The translations under genes were made by a program, and so were the position numbers. The notes beneath the pieces are model-generated. The model ran no database searches, was not told the DNA's origin, and worked only from the letters and a program-made list of their open reading frames with translations. Below are positions 1 through 6,036 of a stretch of 6,036 nucleotides of DNA, one piece after another. Numbering within the stretch: the first letter of the stretch is position 1; every line of letters begins with the position of its first letter. Source of the stretch: Flavobacterium psychrophilum (GTDB lineage Bacteria; Bacteroidota; Bacteroidia; Flavobacteriales; Flavobacteriaceae). The stretch spans positions 1 through 6,036 of the forward strand of contig DYPB01000116.1 of the NCBI GenBank assembly GCA_020720185.1, read 5' to 3'.

Positions 1-19
1 AACAACCCAACAATCTGAA

Positions 20-640
20 ATGTCCCAATTCCTAAAAATTTATCCTGAAAACCCGAACGAAACTGCTATAAAAAAAGTTGTTGAGGTATTAAAAAACGGA
101 GGATTAATAATATATCCAACCGATACTGTTTATGGTTTAGGTTGCGATATTACCAACACGAAAGCGTTAGAAAGAATTGCAAAAATAAAAGGAATTAAAC
201 TCGAAAAAGCAAACTTTTCATTCGTTTGCCACGATTTGAGCCACATTTCAGATTATACAAAACAATTTGAAACCGCTACATTCAAGATTCTAAAAAGAGC
301 TTTGCCAGGAGCATACACTTTTATTTTAAACGGAAATAATAACTTGCCAAAAGAGTTTAAAAAGAAAACCACCGTAGGAATTAGAGTACCCAATAACAAT
401 ATAACGCTTGAAATTGTGAAACAATTAGGCAACCCAATCGTTTCCACTTCTATTCATGATGACGATGAAATTCTAGAATATTCCACAGATCCTGAACTAA
501 TTTTTGAAAAATGGCAAAACCTTGTTGATATTGTTATTGATGGAGGTTATGGCGATAATATTGCTTCCACAGTTATTGATTTAACGGGTGATGAACCTAT
601 TGTAATCAGATTGGGGAAGGGGAGTTTGGATGTTTTATAA
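20..640 (+). CDS. YciO-type Sua5/YciO/YrdC family protein (threonylcarbamoyl-AMP synthase-like)
   Basis: A 206-residue cytoplasmic protein with the YrdC-like nucleotide-binding fold. Visible family motifs are the YPTDTVYGLG stretch (residues 32-41), PGAYTFIL (96-103), GIRVP (120-124), the D-x-GG loop (174-177), STVIDL (183-188) and RLGKG (197-201). YrdC/Sua5 relatives make threonylcarbamoyl-AMP from threonine, bicarbonate and ATP for the t6A modification of ANN-decoding tRNAs. This protein fits the YciO branch better. Its length is that of YciO. The segment NFSFVCHDLSHISDY (65-79) resembles YciO. The usual K-x-R is K-I-K (55-57), and the usual S-x-N is S-T-S (142-144). The family call is firm, but the exact reaction is uncertain, since E. 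coli YciO is not a simple substitute for YrdC. The ATG at 20 gives a full-length family N terminus. No promoter is visible because the window begins 19 bases upstream. The gene converges on the DUF721 gene, 17 bases away, with no obvious terminator hairpin between them. Confidence 0.9.
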   Translation: MSQFLKIYPENPNETAIKKVVEVLKNGGLIIYPTDTVYGLGCDITNTKALERIAKIKGIKLEKANFSFVCHDLSHISDYTKQFETATFKILKRALPGAYTFILNGNNNLPKEFKKKTTVGIRVPNNNITLEIVKQLGNPIVSTSIHDDDEILEYSTDPELIFEKWQNLVDIVIDGGYGDNIASTVIDLTGDEPIVIRLGKGSLDVL

Positions 641-657
641 AAATTGATAATTAAAAA

Positions 658-954
658 CTACCTCAAGACGACTTCTTTAACTACTTCTCTCTGCAATTCA
701 TCGTTAATCAATTTGATGATTTTGTCTCTCCCATAACTCAACTCCTCTCTCAAAACTGACGATGAAAGTTCTACATAAAGTGTATTGCCTTTTAACAAAA
801 TATTTTTGGTATAGCTATTTACACCATTACCCATTAGATTTTTCCAGGCCGTTTTTACTAAAACCTCATCAATACCTGCCTCAAGATTATTGATTTGAAT
901 TATTTCTTTCAAAATAACTCCAATAGAACTGTCATTACTTAATCTTTTTACCAT
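658..954 (-). CDS. DUF721 (DciA-like) domain protein
   Basis: A 98-residue cytoplasmic protein that is essentially one DUF721 domain. Typical features are AWKNLMG (residues 36-42), SYTKNILLKGNTLYVEL (47-63) with the basic and beta-rich character of the domain, SSSVLREEL (64-72), and the closing INDEL helix (83-87). DUF721 includes DciA, the ancestral loader of the replicative helicase DnaB in bacteria without DnaC. The domain is KH-like and binds nucleic acid. Proteobacterial DciA proteins carry an extra disordered C-terminal tail that is absent here, so a role in helicase loading is an inference from the family. The gene is second in an operon. Its ATG shares one base with the TAA of the upstream lipoprotein gene (TAATG), which suggests translational coupling. 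No separate promoter was seen. Confidence 0.88.
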   Translation of the reverse strand: MVKRLSNDSSIGVILKEIIQINNLEAGIDEVLVKTAWKNLMGNGVNSYTKNILLKGNTLYVELSSSVLREELSYGRDKIIKLINDELQREVVKEVVLR

Positions 955-1367
955 TATTTGATACTAAAAGGGATGTGTTTTTTGTAATAATATGTTATTT
1001 TTTGGTCGTTTCTTAAAACCAATTTATCTGAAGAAATTTCAATAATTTCGTCTTTCCAACTATAGAAATCCGTCTGATATTCAATAAAAAAACTATCCTC
1101 ATTATTGATAATTTTAATGCTCTCCTGCAAATTATTGGTCAGATATTTACCATCAAATTGTGGCATTACTTTTTTGCGAAAACCAACATTGTTTTTTACA
1201 AAAAAATAATCAATAGTTTCATTAATTTTATAATCTTTTGTATTTCCATCAACAGCTGTTACTTTTTCAATTTCCCAATATCCATTAAGATTTTCAAGGT
1301 TTTTAGAATCAATTCTTTTGTTGCACGATATAATGGTAAGCAATAGTAATAAAATTATTTTTTTCAT
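954..1367 (-). CDS. small lipocalin-like lipoprotein
   Basis: A 137-residue predicted lipoprotein. The N terminus is MKK, then a run of I and L, then a lipobox ending IISC with the lipidated cysteine at residue 15. The mature part begins with GYW (29-31) and has alternating beta-strand character, a conserved-looking SWKDEIIEISSDKLVLRN segment (103-120), and a final YYYK strand (126-129). This matches the short lipocalin-like lipoproteins (PF13648-like) common in Bacteroidota, whose ligand is generally unknown. No acidic export signal follows the cysteine (CNKRID), so the periplasmic side of a membrane is more likely than the cell surface. A longer reading from a TTG at 1433 is open, but that TTG coincides with the predicted -33 element and would place 22 residues before the signal peptide. 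The ATG at 1367 is therefore preferred. First gene of an operon with DUF721. Confidence 0.82.
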   Translation of the reverse strand: MKKIILLLLLTIISCNKRIDSKNLENLNGYWEIEKVTAVDGNTKDYKINETIDYFFVKNNVGFRKKVMPQFDGKYLTNNLQESIKIINNEDSFFIEYQTDFYSWKDEIIEISSDKLVLRNDQKITYYYKKHIPFSIK

Positions 1368-1402
1368 ATTTTTTTCAACTAAGTGTGATAAATTGTAAGG
1401 TA

Positions 1403-1433
1403 CAAAATTAAACCCATAAAAGTTAGAAACCAA
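1403..1433 (-). promoter_or_regulatory. Bacteroidota-type promoter for the lipoprotein-DUF721 operon
   Basis: On the minus strand a TTG (1433-1431) is followed after 20 bases by TAATTTTG (1410-1403), an exact match to the TAnnTTTG -7 consensus with normal spacing. Transcription would begin near 1396 and give a leader of roughly 30 bases before the ATG at 1367. No Shine-Dalgarno site is seen, and the bases just before the start are A-rich. Confidence 0.6.
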
Positions 1434-1454
1434 TTAAACCTTTTTGTAAATTTG
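1423..1454 (+). promoter_or_regulatory. Bacteroidota-type promoter for the serine-hydrolase lipoprotein
   Basis: TAAATTTG at 1447-1454 matches the TAnnTTTG -7 consensus exactly. A TTAG at 1423-1426, one mismatch from TTTG, lies 20 bases upstream. Transcription would begin near 1461, leaving a leader of about 15 bases before the ATG at 1477. The element overlaps the opposite-strand promoter at 1403-1433. Confidence 0.55.
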
Positions 1455-1476
1455 GAATCCTATAGAAAAAAATCTT

Positions 1477-2541
1477 ATGAAAAAAAGTTTACTTCTATTT
1501 TTACTACCAATTTTGTTTGTAAGTTGTAGTAAAGACGAAACTACATCTCCAACAATTGCTGAAGAATCATTATATTTTCCTCCAATATTGGGATCAGCTT
1601 GGGATACAAAATCTATTGCAAGTTTAGGTTGGAATCAATCTCAAGTGCAACCATTATTAGATTATTTGCAACAAAAAAACTCTAAATCTTTTATCATTTT
1701 AGTAAATGGACGAATAGTTTTAGAAAATTATTTTAACGCACATACCGCAACATCAAACTGGTATTGGGCAAGTGCAGGAAAAACCCTAACCTCAACAGTA
1801 ACGGGGATTGCACAACAAGAGGGCTTTATAAACATTAATAATAAAGTATCACAATATATAGGAACAGGCTGGACGAGTGCACCATTAGCAAAAGAGAATT
1901 TAATAAGCTGTAAACATTTACTAACAATGACCGCTGGTTTAGACGATTCAAACGATGCTGTTGATCCTGCGAGTTTAATTTATACCGCCGATGCAGGAAC
2001 TCGTTGGGCGTATCACAATGTTTATGTAAAATTGCAAGATGTTGTAGCACAGGCAACAGGGCAAACTTGGAGCAATTATTTTACTTCAAAACTAAAAAAC
2101 CCAATTGGGATGGATGGCACTTGGTTTCAATCAGGAAATAGTACTGTTTATTGGAGTACAACCCGAAGTATGGCAAGATTCGGATTGTTAATTTACAATA
2201 AGGGGAAATGGGAAAATAATCAAATTTTGAACGAAAATTATTATAATGAAGCCACAAATACCTCACAGAATATTAATCTTGGCTATGGATATTTATGGTG
2301 GTTAAATGGAAAAGCAACCTATCATTTACCACAATCACAACTTACATTATTAGGTAGTATTATTCCATCGGCACCAAATGATATGTTTATGGCATTGGGT
2401 AAAAATGATCAAAAAATTTATGTGATTCCGAGTAAAAAGATGGTGGTAATTAGAATGGGAGATCCAGCAGATGCTGTAAATTTAGCCCTTTCAGATTTTG
2501 ATAACACGCTTTGGCAAAAAATAAATGCTTTGTATAATTAG
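1477..2541 (+). CDS. serine hydrolase lipoprotein, beta-lactamase (class C-like) family
   Basis: A 354-residue lipoprotein of the beta-lactamase/penicillin-binding family (PF00144). The signal peptide is MKK plus a leucine-rich core with lipobox FVSC and Cys17. The next residues, SKDE, fit the Bacteroidota lipoprotein export signal, so it may be exposed on the cell surface. The catalytic serine and lysine are in S99-A-G-K102. The second motif is Y179-H-N181. The usual KTG or HxG motif is replaced by LGKNDQ (307-312), followed by the expected strand IYVIPSKKMVVIRMG (314-328). The pattern resembles the 6-aminohexanoate-dimer hydrolase/esterase side of the family more than true beta-lactamases. 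The substrate cannot be told from sequence; an ester or amide is likely. It is transcribed alone from the divergent promoter region and ends at the bidirectional terminator. The ATG at 1477 starts directly at the signal peptide. Confidence 0.9.
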   Translation: MKKSLLLFLLPILFVSCSKDETTSPTIAEESLYFPPILGSAWDTKSIASLGWNQSQVQPLLDYLQQKNSKSFIILVNGRIVLENYFNAHTATSNWYWASAGKTLTSTVTGIAQQEGFININNKVSQYIGTGWTSAPLAKENLISCKHLLTMTAGLDDSNDAVDPASLIYTADAGTRWAYHNVYVKLQDVVAQATGQTWSNYFTSKLKNPIGMDGTWFQSGNSTVYWSTTRSMARFGLLIYNKGKWENNQILNENYYNEATNTSQNINLGYGYLWWLNGKATYHLPQSQLTLLGSIIPSAPNDMFMALGKNDQKIYVIPSKKMVVIRMGDPADAVNLALSDFDNTLWQKINALYN

Positions 2542-2561
2542 GATTTAATTGATTATAGCAT

Positions 2562-2599
2562 AAAAAAAATCTCTCTAAAATTCTTAGAGAGTTTTTTTT
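2562..2599. terminator. bidirectional intrinsic terminator
   Basis: A perfect 8-base-pair stem, CTCTCTAA (2571-2578) with TTAGAGAG (2584-2591), closes a five-base loop AATTC. It is preceded by eight A (2562-2569) and followed by eight T (2592-2599), so both strands carry a stem plus U-run. It lies between two convergent genes, 20 bases after the hydrolase stop and 22 bases beyond the DUF349 stop, and should serve both. Confidence 0.88.
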
Positions 2600-2621
2600 A
2601 TTGAAATAAAAACGAGCTAAT

Positions 2622-4580
2622 TTATTCTTGTTTTATACTTCTTAATTGTTTCAATTTTACTTTTAAAACAGCTAATTCATCTTTATGAATTTGTATGTTT
2701 TTTCTAACTTCGGTAACAATAGAGTTTTCTTTTTTAGCATTTTTTGTATTAGCAAAGAATTGAATATTATTTTCAAGTTGGAAAATATTGTTTTGAACTT
2801 CATCAATTTTTCGCATCAAGAAAACTTTTTCATTATCTAATTTACGACTGTCATTTCCTTCCGATAATTGTTCCATTCGATTAGAAAAACGCATCATATC
2901 AGAATCTTTCTTGCTAACACTTAATTTTTCAAACAAAGCATCAAGTATTTTATTGAATTTCCCTTCAATATGTCTGCGTTGAGTTGGTACTCTTCCAAAA
3001 GATTTCCAATTTTCAATATGTAATTTAATAGCCTCTAAATCAGTTTTATAATCACCAGTCATTTCAAATGCTCTGATGGTTTCCATATACTCCTTCTTTT
3101 TTTCAAAAGAAGCTACTTCGTCTGGATTCTCTTCATTTTTTTGTTCTTTCAGCCTCTCAAAATATTGATTACAAACAGCTCTAAATTCTTTCCAAACTTT
3201 GTCTGAAAACTTTAAAGGTACATGTCCAATTGCTTTCCAGTCTTCCTGAATTTGCTTCATTATTGGTGTTGTGGCAGCAAAATTGGTACTTTCCTGATGC
3301 TCTTTTGCCTTTGCAATAAGAGCTTGTTTTTTTATTAAATTATCGTTTTGTTCTTTTTTAATGTCTTTATAAAATGAATTTTTAAGTACATTAAAATCTT
3401 TACAAACGGTTTTAAATTTTCCCCAAGTGGTTTCTGTATCTTCTAGTGGTACTTTGCCAATAACAAAAAACTCATTTCTTAATGCTTCAACTTTTGCAAC
3501 TTGCTCAATCCAAAGATTGTGAGAATCTACATTTTGAATTGCTAATAATTCTAATTTAGCAATGATTTCATTTTTCTTTGCTAAATTTTCAGTTTCTGTA
3601 CCACGCATTTTTTCAAACAACAATTCTCGTTTGTCATGAATTTGTTTGGTCAAATCACTAAATTTAACCCAAATTTCTTCACGATGTTCTCTTGATACTG
3701 GTCCAATTTCTTCTTTCCAAATTTTATGTAAATCTTGTAATTCTCTAAAAGCTTTATGAATATCTACTTCATTTACAAGCTCTTCGCAACGGGTAATAAT
3801 TTTTAATTTTAGATCTAAATTATGTTTAAAATCCATATCTCGTGCATCTCTATCTAAATGCAAAAAGTCATAAAAATTTTCGATATGAAAATGATAATTA
3901 TTCCAAACATGGTTATATTTATCTTTTGGAATTGCCCCAGAATTTTTCCATCTTTCTCTTAAATCATTAAGTTGTTTTAATGAATTTGCGATGTTATCTT
4001 GAGAATTAATAAGATTTTTTAACTCCTCAACAATTGCTAAACGATTTTCAAGATTAGCCTTTAAATTAGTTTGTAAACTTTTAAAGTACTCATTTTTTCT
4101 ATCTCTATATGCGGTAAAAAGAATATCAAATTTTGATTTTAATGGCGAATGATAGTGAAATTCCTCGTTCAAATCAGCGTTTTCTGCTTCAAATACTGCT
4201 CTTTTTTCATCAATTAAATGATAATATTTAGCTAAAAATGCTGTTTTTATACCTTCAACATGATCTTTTACAGACATTGCTTTGTCAGTATTTGATAACT
4301 TTTCTAATTCATCAACCAATGTTTCCATCGATAAACTCTCGTAGTCTAACATCTCAATATCGTGCAGATTTTTCAAACTTTCGTCTTCGCTTTCTTCTGC
4401 ATTTTCTTTAGCAATTGCATCCATAACCAATTGATTTTCAGAATTAGTAATCAATTCGTCTGTTGCTTTTTCAGTTTCGGTAAGTTCAATAATATTGGTA
4501 GTATCAACAACAGTATCTACTGCATTAATTTCTAATTTTCCATCTGCTTGAGGCAGGTTATCATTCATTTCTTCTAACAT
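2622..4580 (-). CDS. DUF349 repeat protein, five repeats with C-terminal coiled coil
   Basis: A 652-residue, mostly helical, highly charged cytoplasmic protein with no signal peptide or membrane segment. Residues 1 to about 100 are acidic and low in complexity, probably disordered. Five DUF349 repeats (PF03993) follow, each marked by a W-K-x-x-G-x-V/I-P-like motif: WKNSGAIP at 211, WKEEIGPV at 288, FFVIGKVP at 371, WKAIGHVP at 448 and WKSFGRVP at 525. The main spacing is 77 residues. A second aromatic anchor follows each: W226, W304, W386, W463 and F542. Residues about 580-652 form a likely coiled coil. Long DUF349 proteins are conserved in flavobacteria, but I know of no established function; a scaffold or nucleic-acid-associated role would be speculation. 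The ATG at 4580 is used; a second ATG at 4568 (Met5) is possible. It has its own promoter and appears monocistronic. Confidence 0.92.
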   Translation of the reverse strand: MLEEMNDNLPQADGKLEINAVDTVVDTTNIIELTETEKATDELITNSENQLVMDAIAKENAEESEDESLKNLHDIEMLDYESLSMETLVDELEKLSNTDKAMSVKDHVEGIKTAFLAKYYHLIDEKRAVFEAENADLNEEFHYHSPLKSKFDILFTAYRDRKNEYFKSLQTNLKANLENRLAIVEELKNLINSQDNIANSLKQLNDLRERWKNSGAIPKDKYNHVWNNYHFHIENFYDFLHLDRDARDMDFKHNLDLKLKIITRCEELVNEVDIHKAFRELQDLHKIWKEEIGPVSREHREEIWVKFSDLTKQIHDKRELLFEKMRGTETENLAKKNEIIAKLELLAIQNVDSHNLWIEQVAKVEALRNEFFVIGKVPLEDTETTWGKFKTVCKDFNVLKNSFYKDIKKEQNDNLIKKQALIAKAKEHQESTNFAATTPIMKQIQEDWKAIGHVPLKFSDKVWKEFRAVCNQYFERLKEQKNEENPDEVASFEKKKEYMETIRAFEMTGDYKTDLEAIKLHIENWKSFGRVPTQRRHIEGKFNKILDALFEKLSVSKKDSDMMRFSNRMEQLSEGNDSRKLDNEKVFLMRKIDEVQNNIFQLENNIQFFANTKNAKKENSIVTEVRKNIQIHKDELAVLKVKLKQLRSIKQE

Positions 4581-4610
4581 TTTTCTTAATGTTTAAGGTT
4601 ATACAATTTG

Positions 4611-4623
4611 TCCAAAATTTGGA
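4611..4623. repeat. perfect short inverted repeat at the predicted DUF349 transcription start
   Basis: TCCAAA-A-TTTGGA is a perfect 6-base inverted repeat around one central base. It sits just downstream of the predicted -7 box and covers the expected start point. It could be an operator half-site pair or chance in AT-rich DNA. There is no U-run typical of a terminator beside it. Confidence 0.3.
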
Positions 4624-4627
4624 TGGG

Positions 4628-4657
4628 CAAAGTTAGTAAAATCAAGTCAAATTGCAA
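4628..4657 (-). promoter_or_regulatory. Bacteroidota-type promoter for the DUF349 gene
   Basis: On the minus strand TTG (4657-4655) is followed after 19 bases by TAACTTTG (4635-4628), an exact TAnnTTTG match at standard spacing. Transcription would start near 4621, giving a leader of about 40 bases. The promoter lies in the 100-base gap after the upstream hydrolase gene. No hairpin terminator was seen in that gap, so some read-through from upstream is possible. Confidence 0.65.
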
Positions 4658-4680
4658 GGATTATTTTTTTTGTTCAAAAT

Positions 4681-5850
4681 CTACTCTTGTTCTTCGTTTT
4701 TAAAAGGATAATTACCAAACAAAGCTGATATGTTTTTTACTTTATAAGTAGCGTGATTAAATTTGTTTGACAAACAAATGATATTCAAATTCTCTTTTGG
4801 TAATGTGATAAAAGCTGTTGTATTACCGTGCCACCAACCGTTATGAAAATAAAATCGTTGCCCATTTTGCCATTCAATCATTCTGATTCCGAGACCATAA
4901 TTTTTCGAACCTTTATTTTCATAACTATATCCTTGATAAATTTGTGTCTTTAATGTAACTTTTAAATAGCCATCTGTATTACGAGCCAAGTCAAATTTCA
5001 ATAAATCCTTAGGGGTCGAATAAATGTTTTTATCACCATAAACACCATCTAAATAGTCCATTTCATATTTTTGATTATTCCATTTGTATGATGGTGTGGC
5101 GGTTTCTTTATCTATTTGGTAATTAAAAACATAAGAATTTGTCATTTCAAATGGCTCAAAAATCATTTTTTTCATAGCTTCAGGATATTTTAAACCTGTA
5201 ATTTTTTCGATTACCAATGCTAAAAGTGCATAATTGGTGTTGCAATAAGCAAAATGAGTATCTGTTTTATATTCCAAAGGTACTTTGCGTGAAGCCAAAA
5301 TATTTAGAACATCGGTATTTGTAAGTGTTTTTTTATAATCCCAAATCTTTTTATCATAAGTAAAATGAGTATAATTCTTAAGTCCACTTCTGTGGTTAAG
5401 TAATGTTTTTATAGTAACATCTTCAAACGGAAATGTTGGTAAAATGGTATTTAATTTTTGATTTAATGCAATTTTCTCTTCATCAATTAACTTTAAAATA
5501 GCAGTAGCGGTAATTACTTTACTTACTGATGCGGTGTGAATTGGAGTTGTTTCAATAACTAATGTTTTGTTTTTTAAATTTGCAAAACCGTTGTATCGTT
5601 CAAAAATAATTTGACCATTTTTAGCAACCAAAAAACCACCGTTAAAACTATTGTTCTTCCAATTGGATTTATAAAATTTATCAATTTTAATCCGCATAGA
5701 GTCAATATATCCTTGAGATAATTTTTCCGTTTTATTAGCAGATAGTTCTTTTGATGTTTCTGGATTAATCGCTTTTGCAATTAAATGAGTGTCATTTTTA
5801 CAGCTTATTGATAAGCAAAATGCAATATAAAGATATTTGATATTTCTCAT
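4681..5850 (-). CDS. serine hydrolase lipoprotein, beta-lactamase/penicillin-binding family
   Basis: A 389-residue predicted lipoprotein of the PF00144 family. The signal peptide has R2 and K5, a short hydrophobic core and a lipobox ending SISC with Cys17. All three active-site motifs are visible: S108-V-S-K111 (nucleophile and general-base lysine), Y202-C-N204, and H336-N-G338, the family counterpart of KTG. LLNHRSGL (150-157) is the typical HTSGL-like segment between the first two. The order and spacing suit an active D,D-peptidase, esterase or amidase, and nothing marks it as a resistance beta-lactamase. Likely site: envelope, periplasmic side. The residues after the cysteine (KNDT) fit a surface export signal only weakly. 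It is not a recent copy of the hydrolase at 1477-2541, as the two differ in length, linker and third motif. The ATG at 5850 begins the signal peptide directly. Confidence 0.9.
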   Translation of the reverse strand: MRNIKYLYIAFCLSISCKNDTHLIAKAINPETSKELSANKTEKLSQGYIDSMRIKIDKFYKSNWKNNSFNGGFLVAKNGQIIFERYNGFANLKNKTLVIETTPIHTASVSKVITATAILKLIDEEKIALNQKLNTILPTFPFEDVTIKTLLNHRSGLKNYTHFTYDKKIWDYKKTLTNTDVLNILASRKVPLEYKTDTHFAYCNTNYALLALVIEKITGLKYPEAMKKMIFEPFEMTNSYVFNYQIDKETATPSYKWNNQKYEMDYLDGVYGDKNIYSTPKDLLKFDLARNTDGYLKVTLKTQIYQGYSYENKGSKNYGLGIRMIEWQNGQRFYFHNGWWHGNTTAFITLPKENLNIICLSNKFNHATYKVKNISALFGNYPFKNEEQE

Positions 5851-5867
5851 TTATTAATTTTGTTTAG

Positions 5868-5875
5868 CAAATATA
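5868..5875 (-). promoter_or_regulatory. probable -7 promoter box for the second serine hydrolase
   Basis: The minus strand reads TATATTTG here, an exact TAnnTTTG match 17 bases before the ATG at 5850. No good TTG or TTTG was found 17-23 bases upstream, so the promoter is either weak, activator-dependent or a chance match in AT-rich sequence. The implied leader is only about 10-12 bases. Confidence 0.4.
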
Positions 5876-6036
5876 TAAAATTTATTAATACCTTGTTTAT
5901 TATCATCGTATTGCTTCGGAAAAAGGTGTTGAAAAATGTCAATTACCTATAAAAAGCCCGAAATATTGACTTTTTTATGATGAAAAAATAAACTTTTCTT
6001 GTAAAATTTGTTTAAAAAAAAGTAAAAAATATTTTC
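5876..6036. other. AT-rich non-coding stretch to the window edge
   Basis: No credible reading frame, RNA gene or family match was recognised here. The only structure is an inverted repeat, GTCAAT (5938-5943) with ATTGAC (5965-5970), around a 21-base loop. It is followed on the plus strand by six T and preceded by five A one base away. It might be a weak terminator for a gene beyond the right edge or a small structured element, but the short stem and long loop make that doubtful. Confidence 0.35.

Noticed and set aside
1..18. The first 15 bases are open in frame 1 and run into a TGA at 16-18, which could be the end of an upstream plus-strand gene.
   Set aside because: Five codons give no recognisable protein, so the upstream gene cannot be supported from this window.
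613..624. A G-rich purine run near the end of the YciO-type gene, unusual against the AT-rich background.
   Set aside because: It encodes the expected family C terminus (R-L-G-K-G), so coding constraint explains it.
1368..1433. An N-terminal extension of the small lipoprotein from a TTG at 1433.
   Set aside because: It would put 22 residues before a complete lipoprotein signal peptide and start translation inside the predicted promoter.
1835..2056. A minus-strand open frame inside the first hydrolase gene, and similar antisense or shifted frames at 253-447, 1158-1346, 2081-2266 and 5574-5780.
   Set aside because: Each lies within a well-supported gene on another frame, has no family features or promoter, and reads as a coding shadow.
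1477..2541. The possibility that the serine hydrolases are antibiotic-resistance beta-lactamases.
   Set aside because: Both are lipoproteins of the broad PF00144 family without a KTG motif, and no resistance cassette or mobile context is present.
5850..5889. A 9-base direct repeat TTTATTAAT at 5850-5858 and 5881-5889, flanking the -7 box of the second hydrolase.
   Set aside because: It is low-complexity AT sequence and easily occurs by chance; there is no palindromy or further copy to support a binding site.

Overview
The window reads as an ordinary chromosomal stretch from a member of the Bacteroidota, most likely a Flavobacterium-like species. The DNA is very AT-rich. The genes have A-rich leaders instead of clear Shine-Dalgarno sites. 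Four starts have a TAnnTTTG box at a plausible distance, three of them with a TTG-like element 19-20 bases further upstream, which is the promoter form of this phylum. Three of the six genes encode lipoproteins, and a long DUF349 repeat protein, characteristic of flavobacteria, is present. I see no mobile element, CRISPR array, tRNA, rRNA or defence cassette.

Layout, left to right. A plus-strand gene (20-640) encodes a YciO-type member of the Sua5/YciO/YrdC family. It converges, with a 17-base gap, on a minus-strand two-gene operon: a small lipocalin-like lipoprotein (954-1367) followed by a DUF721/DciA-like protein (658-954), joined by a one-base TAATG overlap. A divergent intergenic region (1368-1476) carries two interlocked promoters, one for that operon and one for a plus-strand serine-hydrolase lipoprotein (1477-2541). 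That gene converges on a 652-residue DUF349 protein on the minus strand (2622-4580), with a clean bidirectional terminator between them. Upstream on the same strand lies a second serine-hydrolase lipoprotein (4681-5850), preceded by about 190 bases of AT-rich non-coding DNA that reaches the right edge.

How the genes relate. Only the lipoprotein/DUF721 pair looks co-transcribed. The two serine hydrolases share the beta-lactamase/penicillin-binding fold but differ in active-site motifs and are not close copies. They probably act in the cell envelope on separate substrates. The YciO-like, DUF721 and DUF349 proteins are cytoplasmic. I did not find a new multi-gene system. The points most worth checking are a probable surface-export signal on the first hydrolase and its unusual third motif, the interlocked promoters, the pattern of tryptophan loss in the DUF349 repeats, and the loss of the usual YrdC active-site motifs in the first gene.
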